A stretch of 20,916 bases of DNA, from positions 1 through 20,916 of the forward strand of contig LKUE01000413.1 in assembly GCA_001412365.1 (NCBI GenBank). The letters are read 5' to 3'. Source of the DNA: Desulfuromonas sp. SDB (lineage in GTDB: Bacteria; SDB-A). Positions 14,725-20,916 of the stretch are shown one piece after another. The position numbers were made by a program, and so were the translations under genes. Under the pieces are notes generated by a model, which searched no databases, was not told the DNA's origin, and saw nothing but the letters and a program-made list of their open reading frames with translations. Numbering within the stretch: position 1 is the stretch's first letter; each line of letters opens with the position of its first letter.

Positions 14725-15120
14725 TTAAACTCTGCGCTTTTTAGGCGGACGACATCCATTATGGGGGATGGGAGTAACATCTTTAATCAATACTATTTCC
14801 AATCCTGCCGCTTCCAGGGAACGGATCGCTGATTCCCTTCCCGGACCAGGGCCTTTTACCCATACTTCAACTCTTTTCAATCCCAAATTTATTGCTTTTT
14901 TGGAAGCATCCCTGGATGCTTCACCCGCGGCAAAGGGAGTTCCTTTACGGGATCCCTTCTGACCGGTAGTGCCTGAAGATGCCCAGGATATCACATTACC
15001 TGTTAAATCAGATAAGGTCACTATGGTATTATTGAAAGTTGAATGTATATGAGCAACCCCAGTAGGATCAACTTTTGTCTTCTTTACCTTTTTCTGAGCT
15101 CTCACTCTTTTAGCAGCCAC
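14725..15120 (-). CDS. rpsK: 30S ribosomal protein S11
   Basis: A platform protein of the small subunit, 131 residues. Diagnostic segments are [57 protein letters not shown] and the C-terminal [18 protein letters not shown]. The start is GTG at 15120, placed by GGGAGG at 15125-15130. An ATG overlapping it in another frame gives only a seven-codon frame, so it is not the start. It lies 24 bases after rpsM. Confidence 0.97.
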   Translation of the reverse strand: MAAKRVRAQKKVKKTKVDPTGVAHIHSTFNNTIVTLSDLTGNVISWASSGTTGQKGSRKGTPFAAGEASRDASKKAINLGLKRVEVWVKGPGPGRESAIRSLEAAGLEIVLIKDVTPIPHNGCRPPKKRRV

Positions 15121-15144
15121 ATAACCTCCCTCTATTTCAAATTA

Positions 15145-15525
15145 TTATTTTACTGCTTTTTTCTTCAGAGCAATGGCGCCTTTTTTCGGTCCTTTCCTGG
15201 TCCGGGCATTGGTTTTAGTCCGTTGCCCCCTTACCGGCAGACCTCTTTTATGACGATAGCCCCGATAACACTGGATTTCTTTTAATCTTTTAATATTCTG
15301 AGAAATTTCCGATCTTAATTGACCTTCTACTTTCACATGTTCTTCAATATATCTTTTCAATTTATCAACATCTTTATCGCTGAGATTCTGAGTTCTTACA
15401 TTGGGGTCAACGCCAGTTGCCTGCAAAACCTTATGAGAAGTAGTCAAACCTATTCCATAGATATAGGTTAATGCGCATTCAATTCTTTTATTACGGGGAA
15501 GATCAACCCCTGCTATTCTGGCCAA
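15145..15525 (-). CDS. rpsM: 30S ribosomal protein S13
   Basis: A head protein of the small subunit that contacts the P-site tRNA and bridges to L5, 126 residues. It has [21 protein letters not shown] at the N-terminus, a helix-two-turn-helix middle, and the basic tail with [17 protein letters not shown] and [12 protein letters not shown]. The start codon is TTG at 15525, fixed by AGGAGG a few bases upstream and by conservation of the MARIAGV start. It is 10 bases from rpmJ. Confidence 0.97.
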   Translation of the reverse strand: MARIAGVDLPRNKRIECALTYIYGIGLTTSHKVLQATGVDPNVRTQNLSDKDVDKLKRYIEEHVKVEGQLRSEISQNIKRLKEIQCYRGYRHKRGLPVRGQRTKTNARTRKGPKKGAIALKKKAVK

Positions 15526-15535
15526 ATTAAACCTC

Positions 15536-15652
15536 CTATCCTTGACGTTGTTTGTGTCTAGGATTCTTTTTGCAAATAATTCTGACTACACCTTTTCTTT
15601 TGATCACTTTACAATCTCTACATATTTTTTTAACTGATGTTCTAACTTTCAT
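15536..15652 (-). CDS. rpmJ: 50S ribosomal protein L36, zinc-binding, 38 residues
   Basis: A 38-residue protein reading [14 protein letters not shown], then [12 protein letters not shown], then [11 protein letters not shown]. The zinc ligands are Cys11, Cys14, Cys27 and His33. Most zinc-type L36 proteins have 37 residues with the histidine at 32; here an extra lysine after Cys27 gives the KKNPR spacing seen in the 38-residue Bacteroidota forms, which lack the cysteines. It lies between infA and rpsM with 10-base gaps on both sides, its normal place. Confidence 0.96.
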   Translation of the reverse strand: MKVRTSVKKICRDCKVIKRKGVVRIICKKNPRHKQRQG

Positions 15653-15662
15653 AATATTCCCC

Positions 15663-15896
15663 TTATTTCTGTCGATATACTATTCTTCCCCGGGTCATAT
15701 CATAAGGTGAAAGCTCAACAGTGACCCTATCTCCCGGTAAGATTTTTATATAATGAATTCTCATCTTTCCGGAAAGATAAGCCTGAACTATGTGATCAGT
15801 ATTATCCAGCTTCACCCGGTACTTCAGACCTGGAAGAACTTCTTCAACCACACCCGAAATTTGGATGCCCTTATTTGATTTACCACTAGATCCCAT
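15663..15896 (-). CDS. infA: Translation initiation factor IF-1
   Basis: A 77-residue OB-fold factor that occupies the ribosomal A site during initiation. Signature segments are [38 protein letters not shown] and [18 protein letters not shown]. The N-terminus [10 protein letters not shown] is a little longer than the usual MAKED start. The ATG lies inside the last codons of adk (11-base overlap), consistent with translational coupling. There is no map gene between adk and infA. Confidence 0.96.
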   Translation of the reverse strand: MGSSGKSNKGIQISGVVEEVLPGLKYRVKLDNTDHIVQAYLSGKMRIHYIKILPGDRVTVELSPYDMTRGRIVYRQK

Positions 15897-16545
15897 TAAT
15901 TTCCTTTTCCAGATGTATTGCTACTTGTTCTACTGATAATTGTCCGTTGATCTCTACAAATTTATCTGTTTGTTTATAGAAATCTATTAACGGTTCAGTT
16001 TTTGCTTTATATACATTCAACCGGTCACTTATCACATCCGGTTTATCATCTTCTCTTTGTAAAAGCTCTACTTGGCAAATATCGCATAATAAATCATGTT
16101 CAGGCGGTTTGACAAGTAAATTATAGACTTTTTTGCATTTGGGGCAAACTCTCCGGTTGATATTGCGTGCAATTATGGTCTGTTCATCGACATTAAAATA
16201 TATAACTTTATCAATTTTATTCTGATTTTCCTGCAGGATTTCATTCAGCCCTTCCGCTTGATCAATAGTGCGGGGGAAACCGTCAAATATAAATCCATTT
16301 GCCTGTCCCCTGAACCTACCCAGATAATCCTTCACTAAATCGAGGATAATATCATCAGGCACCAGTTTACCTTCACTAATATAACTATGGGCAATTTTAC
16401 CTAATTCCGTTCCCTGATCTACATTATAACGTAATATATCTCCTGTAGATATCTGGTGATAGTTGAACTTATCTGCAATGTATTTTGCCTGAGTTCCTTT
16501 TCCCGCACCAGGAGGACCGAGAAATATGTAAAATTTTTCTTTCAA
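15886..16545 (-). CDS. adk: Adenylate kinase with zinc-binding LID
   Basis: Converts ATP and AMP to two ADP in the cytoplasm; 219 residues, long-form. It has the P-loop [12 protein letters not shown] (10-21), the AMP-binding [17 protein letters not shown] (88-97) and [10 protein letters not shown]. The LID carries four cysteines (Cys134, Cys137, Cys154, Cys157) that should bind structural zinc, as in Gram-positive and thermophile enzymes. The start is TTG at 16545, directly after the secY TAG with no gap; GGAAGAAGG upstream serves as ribosome site. No ATG fits, since the P-loop lies only nine residues downstream. Confidence 0.97.
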   Translation of the reverse strand: MKEKFYIFLGPPGAGKGTQAKYIADKFNYHQISTGDILRYNVDQGTELGKIAHSYISEGKLVPDDIILDLVKDYLGRFRGQANGFIFDGFPRTIDQAEGLNEILQENQNKIDKVIYFNVDEQTIIARNINRRVCPKCKKVYNLLVKPPEHDLLCDICQVELLQREDDKPDVISDRLNVYKAKTEPLIDFYKQTDKFVEINGQLSVEQVAIHLEKEINGI

Positions 16546-17865
16546 CTACCTTCTTCCTCTTAATTTTCCTTTAGTTAAAAAGCCATCATAGTGTCTCATC
16601 ATCAATTGAGCTTCAATTTGTCTCATCGTATCTAAAATAACTCCCACTACAATTAACAGGGAAGTACCTCCAAAATAAAAAGGCAGATTAAACCGGCTTA
16701 TCAAAATCATTGGCAGCACTGCAATGAACGCAAAAAATATTGCCCCGGGTAAAGTAATTCTGCTTATCACATAATCTATATATTCAGCAGTTTTCTTACC
16801 AGGGCGGTGACCGGGAATAAATCCGCCGTATTTCTTCATATTATCGGCAAGATCATTAGGATTTATCACCACGGAAGTGTAGAAATAGGCAAAAAAGACA
16901 ATTAATCCAACATAAAATACAATGTACAGCAGCTGCCCTGGCTGGAACCAGGCGGTAATTGTAGCCAATATGGTCGAAGTAGTCGCATTTCCCTGAAAAA
17001 ATTGAGCAATAGTTTGAGGGAACATCATTATGGATTGAGCAAAGATGATTGGAATTACTCCTGCACTGTTTACGTTGAGAGGAAGATGAGTAGATTGACC
17101 TCCATAAATTTTTCTGCCCACCACCCTTTTGGCATATTGCACTGGTATTCTTCTCTGGCCTTGAGTTATCATAACTACCGATGCAGTTATAAGAACCATA
17201 AACAGCATAATCAGAATAACCGTAAATATGCTTAATACGCCGCTTTGCAGCATGGCAATAGTTTGTCCAAATTCTATCGGATATCTGGCAATAATTCCCA
17301 CCATAATCAGCAATGAAATACCGTTTCCAATTCCTACCTCTGTTATTCGCTCTCCTAACCACATTACAAAAACAGTTCCCGCAGTCAAAGTTAGCATAGT
17401 GGATATTATAAACATCAAACCTGGAGCGGTAACCATTCTTATTCCTTCAATACTTTGGCTTTGCAAAAAGATGGCAATTCCAAAAGATTGAAATGCAGCC
17501 AAGGCTACGGTGGCATAACGGGTGTACTGAGTTATTTTCTTTCTGCCTTCTTCACCTTCTTTTTGCAGTTTCTGAAGGGCGGGAATTACTGCTGCTAACA
17601 ATTGAAAAATAATTGAAGCAGTAATATAGGGCATAATTCCCAGGGCAAAAATGGTTGCCCTGCTGAGATTACCTCCCGCAAAAATATCAAATAAACCCAG
17701 AATTCCCATCTTTTGGGCTTGGAAAAATTTAGCCAAGGCAATTGTGTTGATTCCCGGAAGGGGGATGTGGCCGCCTAATCTGTACAGAAGAAGGAGAAGT
17801 AAAGTAAACAGGATTTTTTTCCGGAGATCCTGAATCCTGAAAATATTTTGGAAACTTCTTATCAC
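16546..17865 (-). CDS. secY: Protein translocase subunit SecY
   Basis: The inner-membrane channel of the Sec system, 439 residues with ten membrane segments. Familiar parts are RLGGHIPLPGINT in the plug region, LGIMPYITASIIFQLL, VGIGNGISLLIMVGI, QGQRRIPVQYAKRVVG, the cytosolic GGFIPGHRPG loop and LPFYFGGTSLLIVVGV followed by QIEAQLMMRHYDGF. The start is GTG at 17865, overlapping the rplO stop (GTGA), typical of coupled translation from L15. Its place between rplO and adk is the classical spc-operon position. Confidence 0.98.
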   Translation of the reverse strand: MIRSFQNIFRIQDLRKKILFTLLLLLLYRLGGHIPLPGINTIALAKFFQAQKMGILGLFDIFAGGNLSRATIFALGIMPYITASIIFQLLAAVIPALQKLQKEGEEGRKKITQYTRYATVALAAFQSFGIAIFLQSQSIEGIRMVTAPGLMFIISTMLTLTAGTVFVMWLGERITEVGIGNGISLLIMVGIIARYPIEFGQTIAMLQSGVLSIFTVILIMLFMVLITASVVMITQGQRRIPVQYAKRVVGRKIYGGQSTHLPLNVNSAGVIPIIFAQSIMMFPQTIAQFFQGNATTSTILATITAWFQPGQLLYIVFYVGLIVFFAYFYTSVVINPNDLADNMKKYGGFIPGHRPGKKTAEYIDYVISRITLPGAIFFAFIAVLPMILISRFNLPFYFGGTSLLIVVGVILDTMRQIEAQLMMRHYDGFLTKGKLRGRR

Positions 17866-18314
17866 TTGCCGCTCCTCTGTTTTATAATTTCGACTTTCCC
17901 TCCTGCTTTAGTTATCTTTTCCTGAGCAGTTTTTGATACTGCGTGAACTTTGGCATCTACAGCAATACTAATATCTCCCCTGCCCAAAATTTTTATCTTC
18001 TGATTCTTCTTAAGCAGTTTTTTACCCTGAAGAATATCAGGATTAAGTTCAGTAAGCTGCAAAGCTTCAATCTGATCTAAGTTTAATATTACAAATTCCT
18101 TCCTGGCAAAATTTTTAAAGCCATGTTTGGGAATCAACCTCTGCAGGGGTAATTTTCCTCCTTCAAACCATGGGGGGGAAGATGATCCTGATCTTGATTT
18201 TTGACCTTTGGTACCCCTGGTAGCAGTTTTTCCCCGGCCGGAGCCTATTCCTCGACCAACTCTTTTGACTTTCCTTCGAGAACCAGGAGAAGGTTTAAGA
18301 TTATGTAATTTCAT
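17862..18314 (-). CDS. rplO: 50S ribosomal protein L15
   Basis: A large-subunit protein, 150 residues. The Gly/Arg/Lys-rich N-terminal extension (MKLHNLKPSPGSRRKVKRVG, then RGIGSGRGKTATRG) reaches into 23S rRNA. FEGGKLPLQRLIPKHGFKN and the C-terminal VHAVSKTAQEKITKAGGKVE complete the signature. The ATG overlaps the rpmD stop (ATGA) and the stop overlaps the secY GTG. Confidence 0.98.
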   Translation of the reverse strand: MKLHNLKPSPGSRRKVKRVGRGIGSGRGKTATRGTKGQKSRSGSSSPPWFEGGKLPLQRLIPKHGFKNFARKEFVILNLDQIEALQLTELNPDILQGKKLLKKNQKIKILGRGDISIAVDAKVHAVSKTAQEKITKAGGKVEIIKQRSGK

Positions 18315-18496
18315 CCTTTCATCTCCTCGATTTCTACAAGATGCTTAACTTTCTCAATCATTCCTCGGATAACCGGAGTATCATCTTTGATAACCGTATC
18401 CCTTATTCGGTGCAACCCTAAAGCCCTTATAGTTCTTTTTTGTCTGACCTTAAAGCCAATGGGACTTTTTATTTGAGTAATTCTAATTTTTTTCAT
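18311..18496 (-). CDS. rpmD: 50S ribosomal protein L30
   Basis: A 61-residue protein with the L30 pattern: IRITQIKSPIGFKVRQKRTI, then ALGLHRIRDTVIKDDTPVIR and a final MIEKVKHLVEIEEM. Length is normal for the bacterial form. Its stop overlaps rplO. The gap to rpsE (45 bases) is the largest inside the ribosomal cluster and shows no clear structure. Confidence 0.96.
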   Translation of the reverse strand: MKKIRITQIKSPIGFKVRQKRTIRALGLHRIRDTVIKDDTPVIRGMIEKVKHLVEIEEMKG

Positions 18497-18541
18497 AATT
18501 CTCTGTTCACCTCATAATTCTTAAGTGATTGTCAGATCAAC

Positions 18542-19036
18542 TTATCTAAGCCGAGGGGATACCTCTTCAATATTTTTATTTCTATTTCGGGCAACCTGCT
18601 CAGGATCTTTAAGTTGTTTAAGTCCATTGAGAGTGGCCCTGGCAAGATTGAGAGCGGTATTTGAACCTAAGGATTTGGTCAATACATCTCTTATTCCCGC
18701 TGCAGTTAGTACCGCGGCTACGGTAGGGCAAGCAATTACTCCGGTTCCTTTGGAAGCTGGCTTCAATAAAACTGTACTGGCTCCCTGCCTTCCCATAGAT
18801 TGATGAGGAATAGTAGTCCCAAATAAATTTATCTTTTCCATTGACCTTTTAGCTTTTTCAGTTGCCTTTCTTATAGCATTAGCAATTTCTCCAGCTTTTC
18901 CAATTCCGACTCCAACCTGTCCGTTACCATCTCCTACTACTACTACTGCTGAAAATTTAAATCTTCTTCCGCCTTTAATTACCTTGGCAACTCTTTTAAT
19001 GGCAACTGTCTGATCAAACAATTCCTGGGTTTCCAC
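18542..19036 (-). CDS. rpsE: 30S ribosomal protein S5
   Basis: A small-subunit protein at the mRNA entrance, 164 residues. It shows KRVAKVIKGGRRFKFSAVVV, GVGIGKAGEIANAIRKATE, LLKPASKGTGVIACPTVAAV, AGIRDVLTKSLGSNTALN and ARATLNGLKQL. The start is GTG at 19036, set by AGGAGG eight bases upstream. It is 15 bases after rplR. Confidence 0.97.
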   Translation of the reverse strand: METQELFDQTVAIKRVAKVIKGGRRFKFSAVVVVGDGNGQVGVGIGKAGEIANAIRKATEKAKRSMEKINLFGTTIPHQSMGRQGASTVLLKPASKGTGVIACPTVAAVLTAAGIRDVLTKSLGSNTALNLARATLNGLKQLKDPEQVARNRNKNIEEVSPRLR

Positions 19037-19051
19037 TAATTTTTCCTCCTA

Positions 19052-19411
19052 TCAAAACTTTAATCCTCCTTCTCTGGCACCTTCTGTAAAAGCCTTAATC
19101 CTACCATGATACTTATATCCGCCCCGGTCAAATACCACTGTGGAGATATCATTTTGTAAAGCTTTCTCCGCTAGCATCTTGCCCACCTGTTTGCTGATCT
19201 CCTTTTTATCTTCCTTCTCCTTTTTAGTCAACTTCAAAGAAGAAACTGAGAACAACACCTTGCCCTGGATGTCATCTATCAACTGAGCATAAATGTGGTT
19301 TAAACTTCTAAACACGCACAACCGGGGCATTTCTGGGCTTCCCTGTATTTTCTTGGTAACCCTTTCATGCCGCTGATATCGAGCTACTCTTTTCTTTCTG
19401 TATTTATCCAT
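19052..19411 (-). CDS. rplR: 50S ribosomal protein L18
   Basis: A 5S rRNA-binding protein, 119 residues. It has the basic N-terminal KKRVARYQRHERVTKKI, PRLCVFRSLNHIYAQLIDD and the C-terminal VVFDRGGYKYHGRIKAFTEG with GAREGGLKF. The ATG has GAGGTGAG upstream. It lies 21 bases after rplF. Confidence 0.97.
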   Translation of the reverse strand: MDKYRKKRVARYQRHERVTKKIQGSPEMPRLCVFRSLNHIYAQLIDDIQGKVLFSVSSLKLTKKEKEDKKEISKQVGKMLAEKALQNDISTVVFDRGGYKYHGRIKAFTEGAREGGLKF

Positions 19412-19432
19412 AAAATCTCACCTCAGATCATC

Positions 19433-20032
19433 CTACTGTGAAGAAGCTGCTGCTTTTCCGGCTTTTCTCCTAACCCATTCATCCGCATACCGGATACCTT
19501 TACCCTTGTAAGGTTCAGGAGGTCTAATCCCCCTGATTAGAGCAGCCATTTGACCAACCACTTGTTTATCAATACCCTTGACGGTTATCTGATTTCCTTC
19601 TTTGTTAAGTTCAAAATCTATTCCGTCAAACTTCTTAATCCACTTACTGGTTCTAATTTTATTTTCCGATAATCCTTCCGGCACTTCTGCCGATATTTCC
19701 ACGGGATGAGAATATCCGATATTGATCTTTAAATTCTGACCTTCCAATACCGCCCGGTAACCAATTCCAACTATCTGTAATACTTTCTGAATACCCTGGG
19801 ATACCCCTACCACCATATTGTTGAGTAATGATCTGGATAATCCCCATAAATTTGGTTTTCCAGAATCTTGTAAAATCAGGTTGATCTGGTTACCTTCCTT
19901 TTGGATATCAATTCCCTCTGGAAAAATCTTGGTTAAAGTACCCAGCTTTCCTTTTACCGTAACCTGCTGTCCTTTAACCTCCACACTAACTCCTGAAGGA
20001 ATGTCAACGGGTAATTTTCCTATTCTTGACAT
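19433..20032 (-). CDS. rplF: 50S ribosomal protein L6, with an internal insertion
   Basis: A large-subunit protein near the factor-binding site, 199 residues against about 177-184 in most bacteria. It has MSRIGKLPVDIPSGV, LNNMVVGVSQGIQKVLQIVG, GYRAVLEGQNLKINIGYSHP and the conserved end PPEPYKGKGIRYADEWVRRK. The extra length is mainly an insertion of about 20 residues (roughly 121-140, around IRTSKWIKKFDG) between GYSHPV and VKGIDKQVVGQ, plus a short Ala/Ser tail. ATG with GAGG upstream. Confidence 0.97.
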   Translation of the reverse strand: MSRIGKLPVDIPSGVSVEVKGQQVTVKGKLGTLTKIFPEGIDIQKEGNQINLILQDSGKPNLWGLSRSLLNNMVVGVSQGIQKVLQIVGIGYRAVLEGQNLKINIGYSHPVEISAEVPEGLSENKIRTSKWIKKFDGIDFELNKEGNQITVKGIDKQVVGQMAALIRGIRPPEPYKGKGIRYADEWVRRKAGKAAASSQ

Positions 20033-20041
20033 ATTAATACC

Positions 20042-20440
20042 TCACCATATCTTGCAAATTATTTCTCCTCCAACTTTTTTCTTTCGTGCTTCCCTATCTG
20101 TCATCAAGCCAAGAGGAGTTGATAACACCGAAATTCCAATATTATCTAATATTCTAGGTACCTCCCGATAACCTCGATAAACCCTTAATCCTGGCCTACT
20201 TACTCGTTTTAAATTAGTAATAACCGGTTTCTGATCATTAATATATTTGAGTTCTACCGTAAAAAACTTTTTGATTTGGTCAGCCGGTTGTTGAACTCCT
20301 TCGATGTAACCTTCCGCCTGCATAATTTGAGCAAGCTGAAATTTTAAATTTGAATAAGGGACCTCTACCGTTTTTTTGTTAGCTCGGATAGCATTCCGAA
20401 TTCTGGTTAGCATATCTGCAATCGGATCAGTCATTGACAT
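20042..20440 (-). CDS. rpsH: 30S ribosomal protein S8
   Basis: A 16S-binding assembly protein, 132 residues. The N-terminus TDPIADMLTRIRNAIRANKK, the central VITNLKRVSRPGLRVYRGY and the C-terminal GISVLSTPLGLMTDREARKK with GGEIICKIW are diagnostic. Two ATG codons lie close together (MSMTD); the first is nearer to AGGGGG. In other bacteria S8 represses the spc operon by binding its mRNA near rplE; that region is outside the window. Confidence 0.98.
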   Translation of the reverse strand: MSMTDPIADMLTRIRNAIRANKKTVEVPYSNLKFQLAQIMQAEGYIEGVQQPADQIKKFFTVELKYINDQKPVITNLKRVSRPGLRVYRGYREVPRILDNIGISVLSTPLGLMTDREARKKKVGGEIICKIW

Positions 20441-20450
20441 AATTCCCCCT

Positions 20451-20636
20451 CTACCAACTCGCCTTTTTTATTCCGGGCAAATGACCCAATAAAGCCAATT
20501 CCCTGAAACAAATCCTACAAATTCCAAAATCTCTAATATAGCCCCTACTACGTCCACAGCGGCTGCAACGATTGTATTGTCTAACCTTGAACTTAGGAGG
20601 TCTCTTCTGTTTGGCAATCCATGATCTTTTAGCCAT
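20451..20636 (-). CDS. rpsN: 30S ribosomal protein S14, zinc-binding type Z
   Basis: A 61-residue head protein of the short, zinc-binding form. Four cysteines lie at 24, 27, 40 and 43 ([20 protein letters not shown], then CF). The long form of enterobacteria lacks them. The ATG lies inside the last codons of rplE (8-base overlap), and rpsH follows after 10 bases. Confidence 0.98.
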   Translation of the reverse strand: MAKRSWIAKQKRPPKFKVRQYNRCSRCGRSRGYIRDFGICRICFRELALLGHLPGIKKASW

Positions 20637-20916
20637 TTTCTCCTCCGGAAGTTTGTCTTCTGGTAAATGGAACTCCCATTTTTTCCAGTAATGATCTTGA
20701 TTCCTGGTCAGTTTTAGCAGAAGTCACAATGGTAATATTCATACCCATTACCGTTTGAACTTTATCGTAATCAATTTCCGGAAATACAATTTGTTCAGTA
20801 ATTCCAAAATTATAATTACCTCTTCCGTCAAAACCATCTGCTTTAAATCCTCTGAAATCTCGAATTCTGGGGGCAGCAATATTCATCACCCGGTCAAAAA
20901 ATTCATACATTCTATT
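20629..20916 (-). CDS. rplE: 50S ribosomal protein L5, 3' part only
   Basis: Only the last 95 residues are inside the window; the gene runs off the right edge, so the true start is not seen. The segment [59 protein letters not shown] and [17 protein letters not shown] is the conserved C-terminal half of L5, which binds 5S rRNA and tRNA. The ATG at 20910 is an internal methionine. A short tail after VPF ([11 protein letters not shown]) is slightly longer than usual. Confidence 0.97.
   Translation of the reverse strand, partial: NRMYEFFDRVMNIAAPRIRDFRGFKADGFDGRGNYNFGITEQIVFPEIDYDKVQTVMGMNITIVTSAKTDQESRSLLEKMGVPFTRRQTSGGENG

Noticed and set aside
14550-14744. Small + strand open frame over the rpsD start
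   Set aside because: It is antisense to the conserved zinc-binding N-terminus of S4 and shows no coding signs of its own.
16856-17362. Long open frame on the same strand inside secY
   Set aside because: It is an out-of-frame reading of a conserved membrane protein gene and has low-complexity, non-protein-like composition.

Overview
The window is AT-rich bacterial DNA, gene-dense with almost no spare intergenic space, and falls into three blocks. Several traits point to a lineage in or near the Fibrobacterota-Chlorobiota-Bacteroidota (FCB) superphylum, possibly an uncultured relative such as Cloacimonadota or WOR-3. These are a secreted LVIVD-repeat beta-propeller with a Por/T9SS-like C-terminal domain, a 38-residue L36 with the KKNPR spacing usual in Bacteroidota, and a TM1410/GH114 lipoprotein of a type I associate with Bacteroidota. 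The placement is inferred and not secure below superphylum level.

Block 1 (1-3143, + strand) is a tight three-gene set: a bleomycin-hydrolase/PepC cysteine aminopeptidase, a lipoprotein of the GH114/TM1410 glycosidase family, and a SagB-type FMN nitroreductase. The GH114 lipoprotein looks circularly permuted: strands 6-8 of the barrel come first and strands 1-5 last. The nitroreductase has a perfect Shine-Dalgarno sequence but no ATG, GTG or TTG at its proper N-terminus, so it probably starts at ATC (2409).

Block 2 (3144-9630, + strand) is a self-contained efflux operon. A TTGACA promoter whose -10 lies on a perfect 10-bp inverted repeat (the likely operator) precedes a MarR-type repressor. 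The repressor is followed without gaps by a TolC-like outer-membrane channel, a lipoprotein membrane-fusion subunit, a 1031-residue HAE1-type RND pump and a small PII-like protein that overlaps the pump gene. The likely logic is a repressor sensing a hydrophobic compound and releasing its own operon, with the PII-like protein possibly acting on the pump.

Block 3 (9631-20916, - strand) reads right to left. It is the 3' part of the spc operon fused to the alpha operon: rplE (cut by the window edge)-rpsN-rpsH-rplF-rplR-rpsE-rpmD-rplO-secY-adk-infA-rpmJ-rpsM-rpsK-rpsD-rpoA-rplQ. The order is classical, but no map gene lies between adk and infA. A strong hairpin follows rplQ. Beyond it on the same strand come a DUF1232 (YkvA-like) gene and a gene for a secreted 14-repeat LVIVD propeller. 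Non-ATG starts (TTG or GTG) are common in this block. No tRNA, rRNA, CRISPR array, insertion sequence or integrase was seen.
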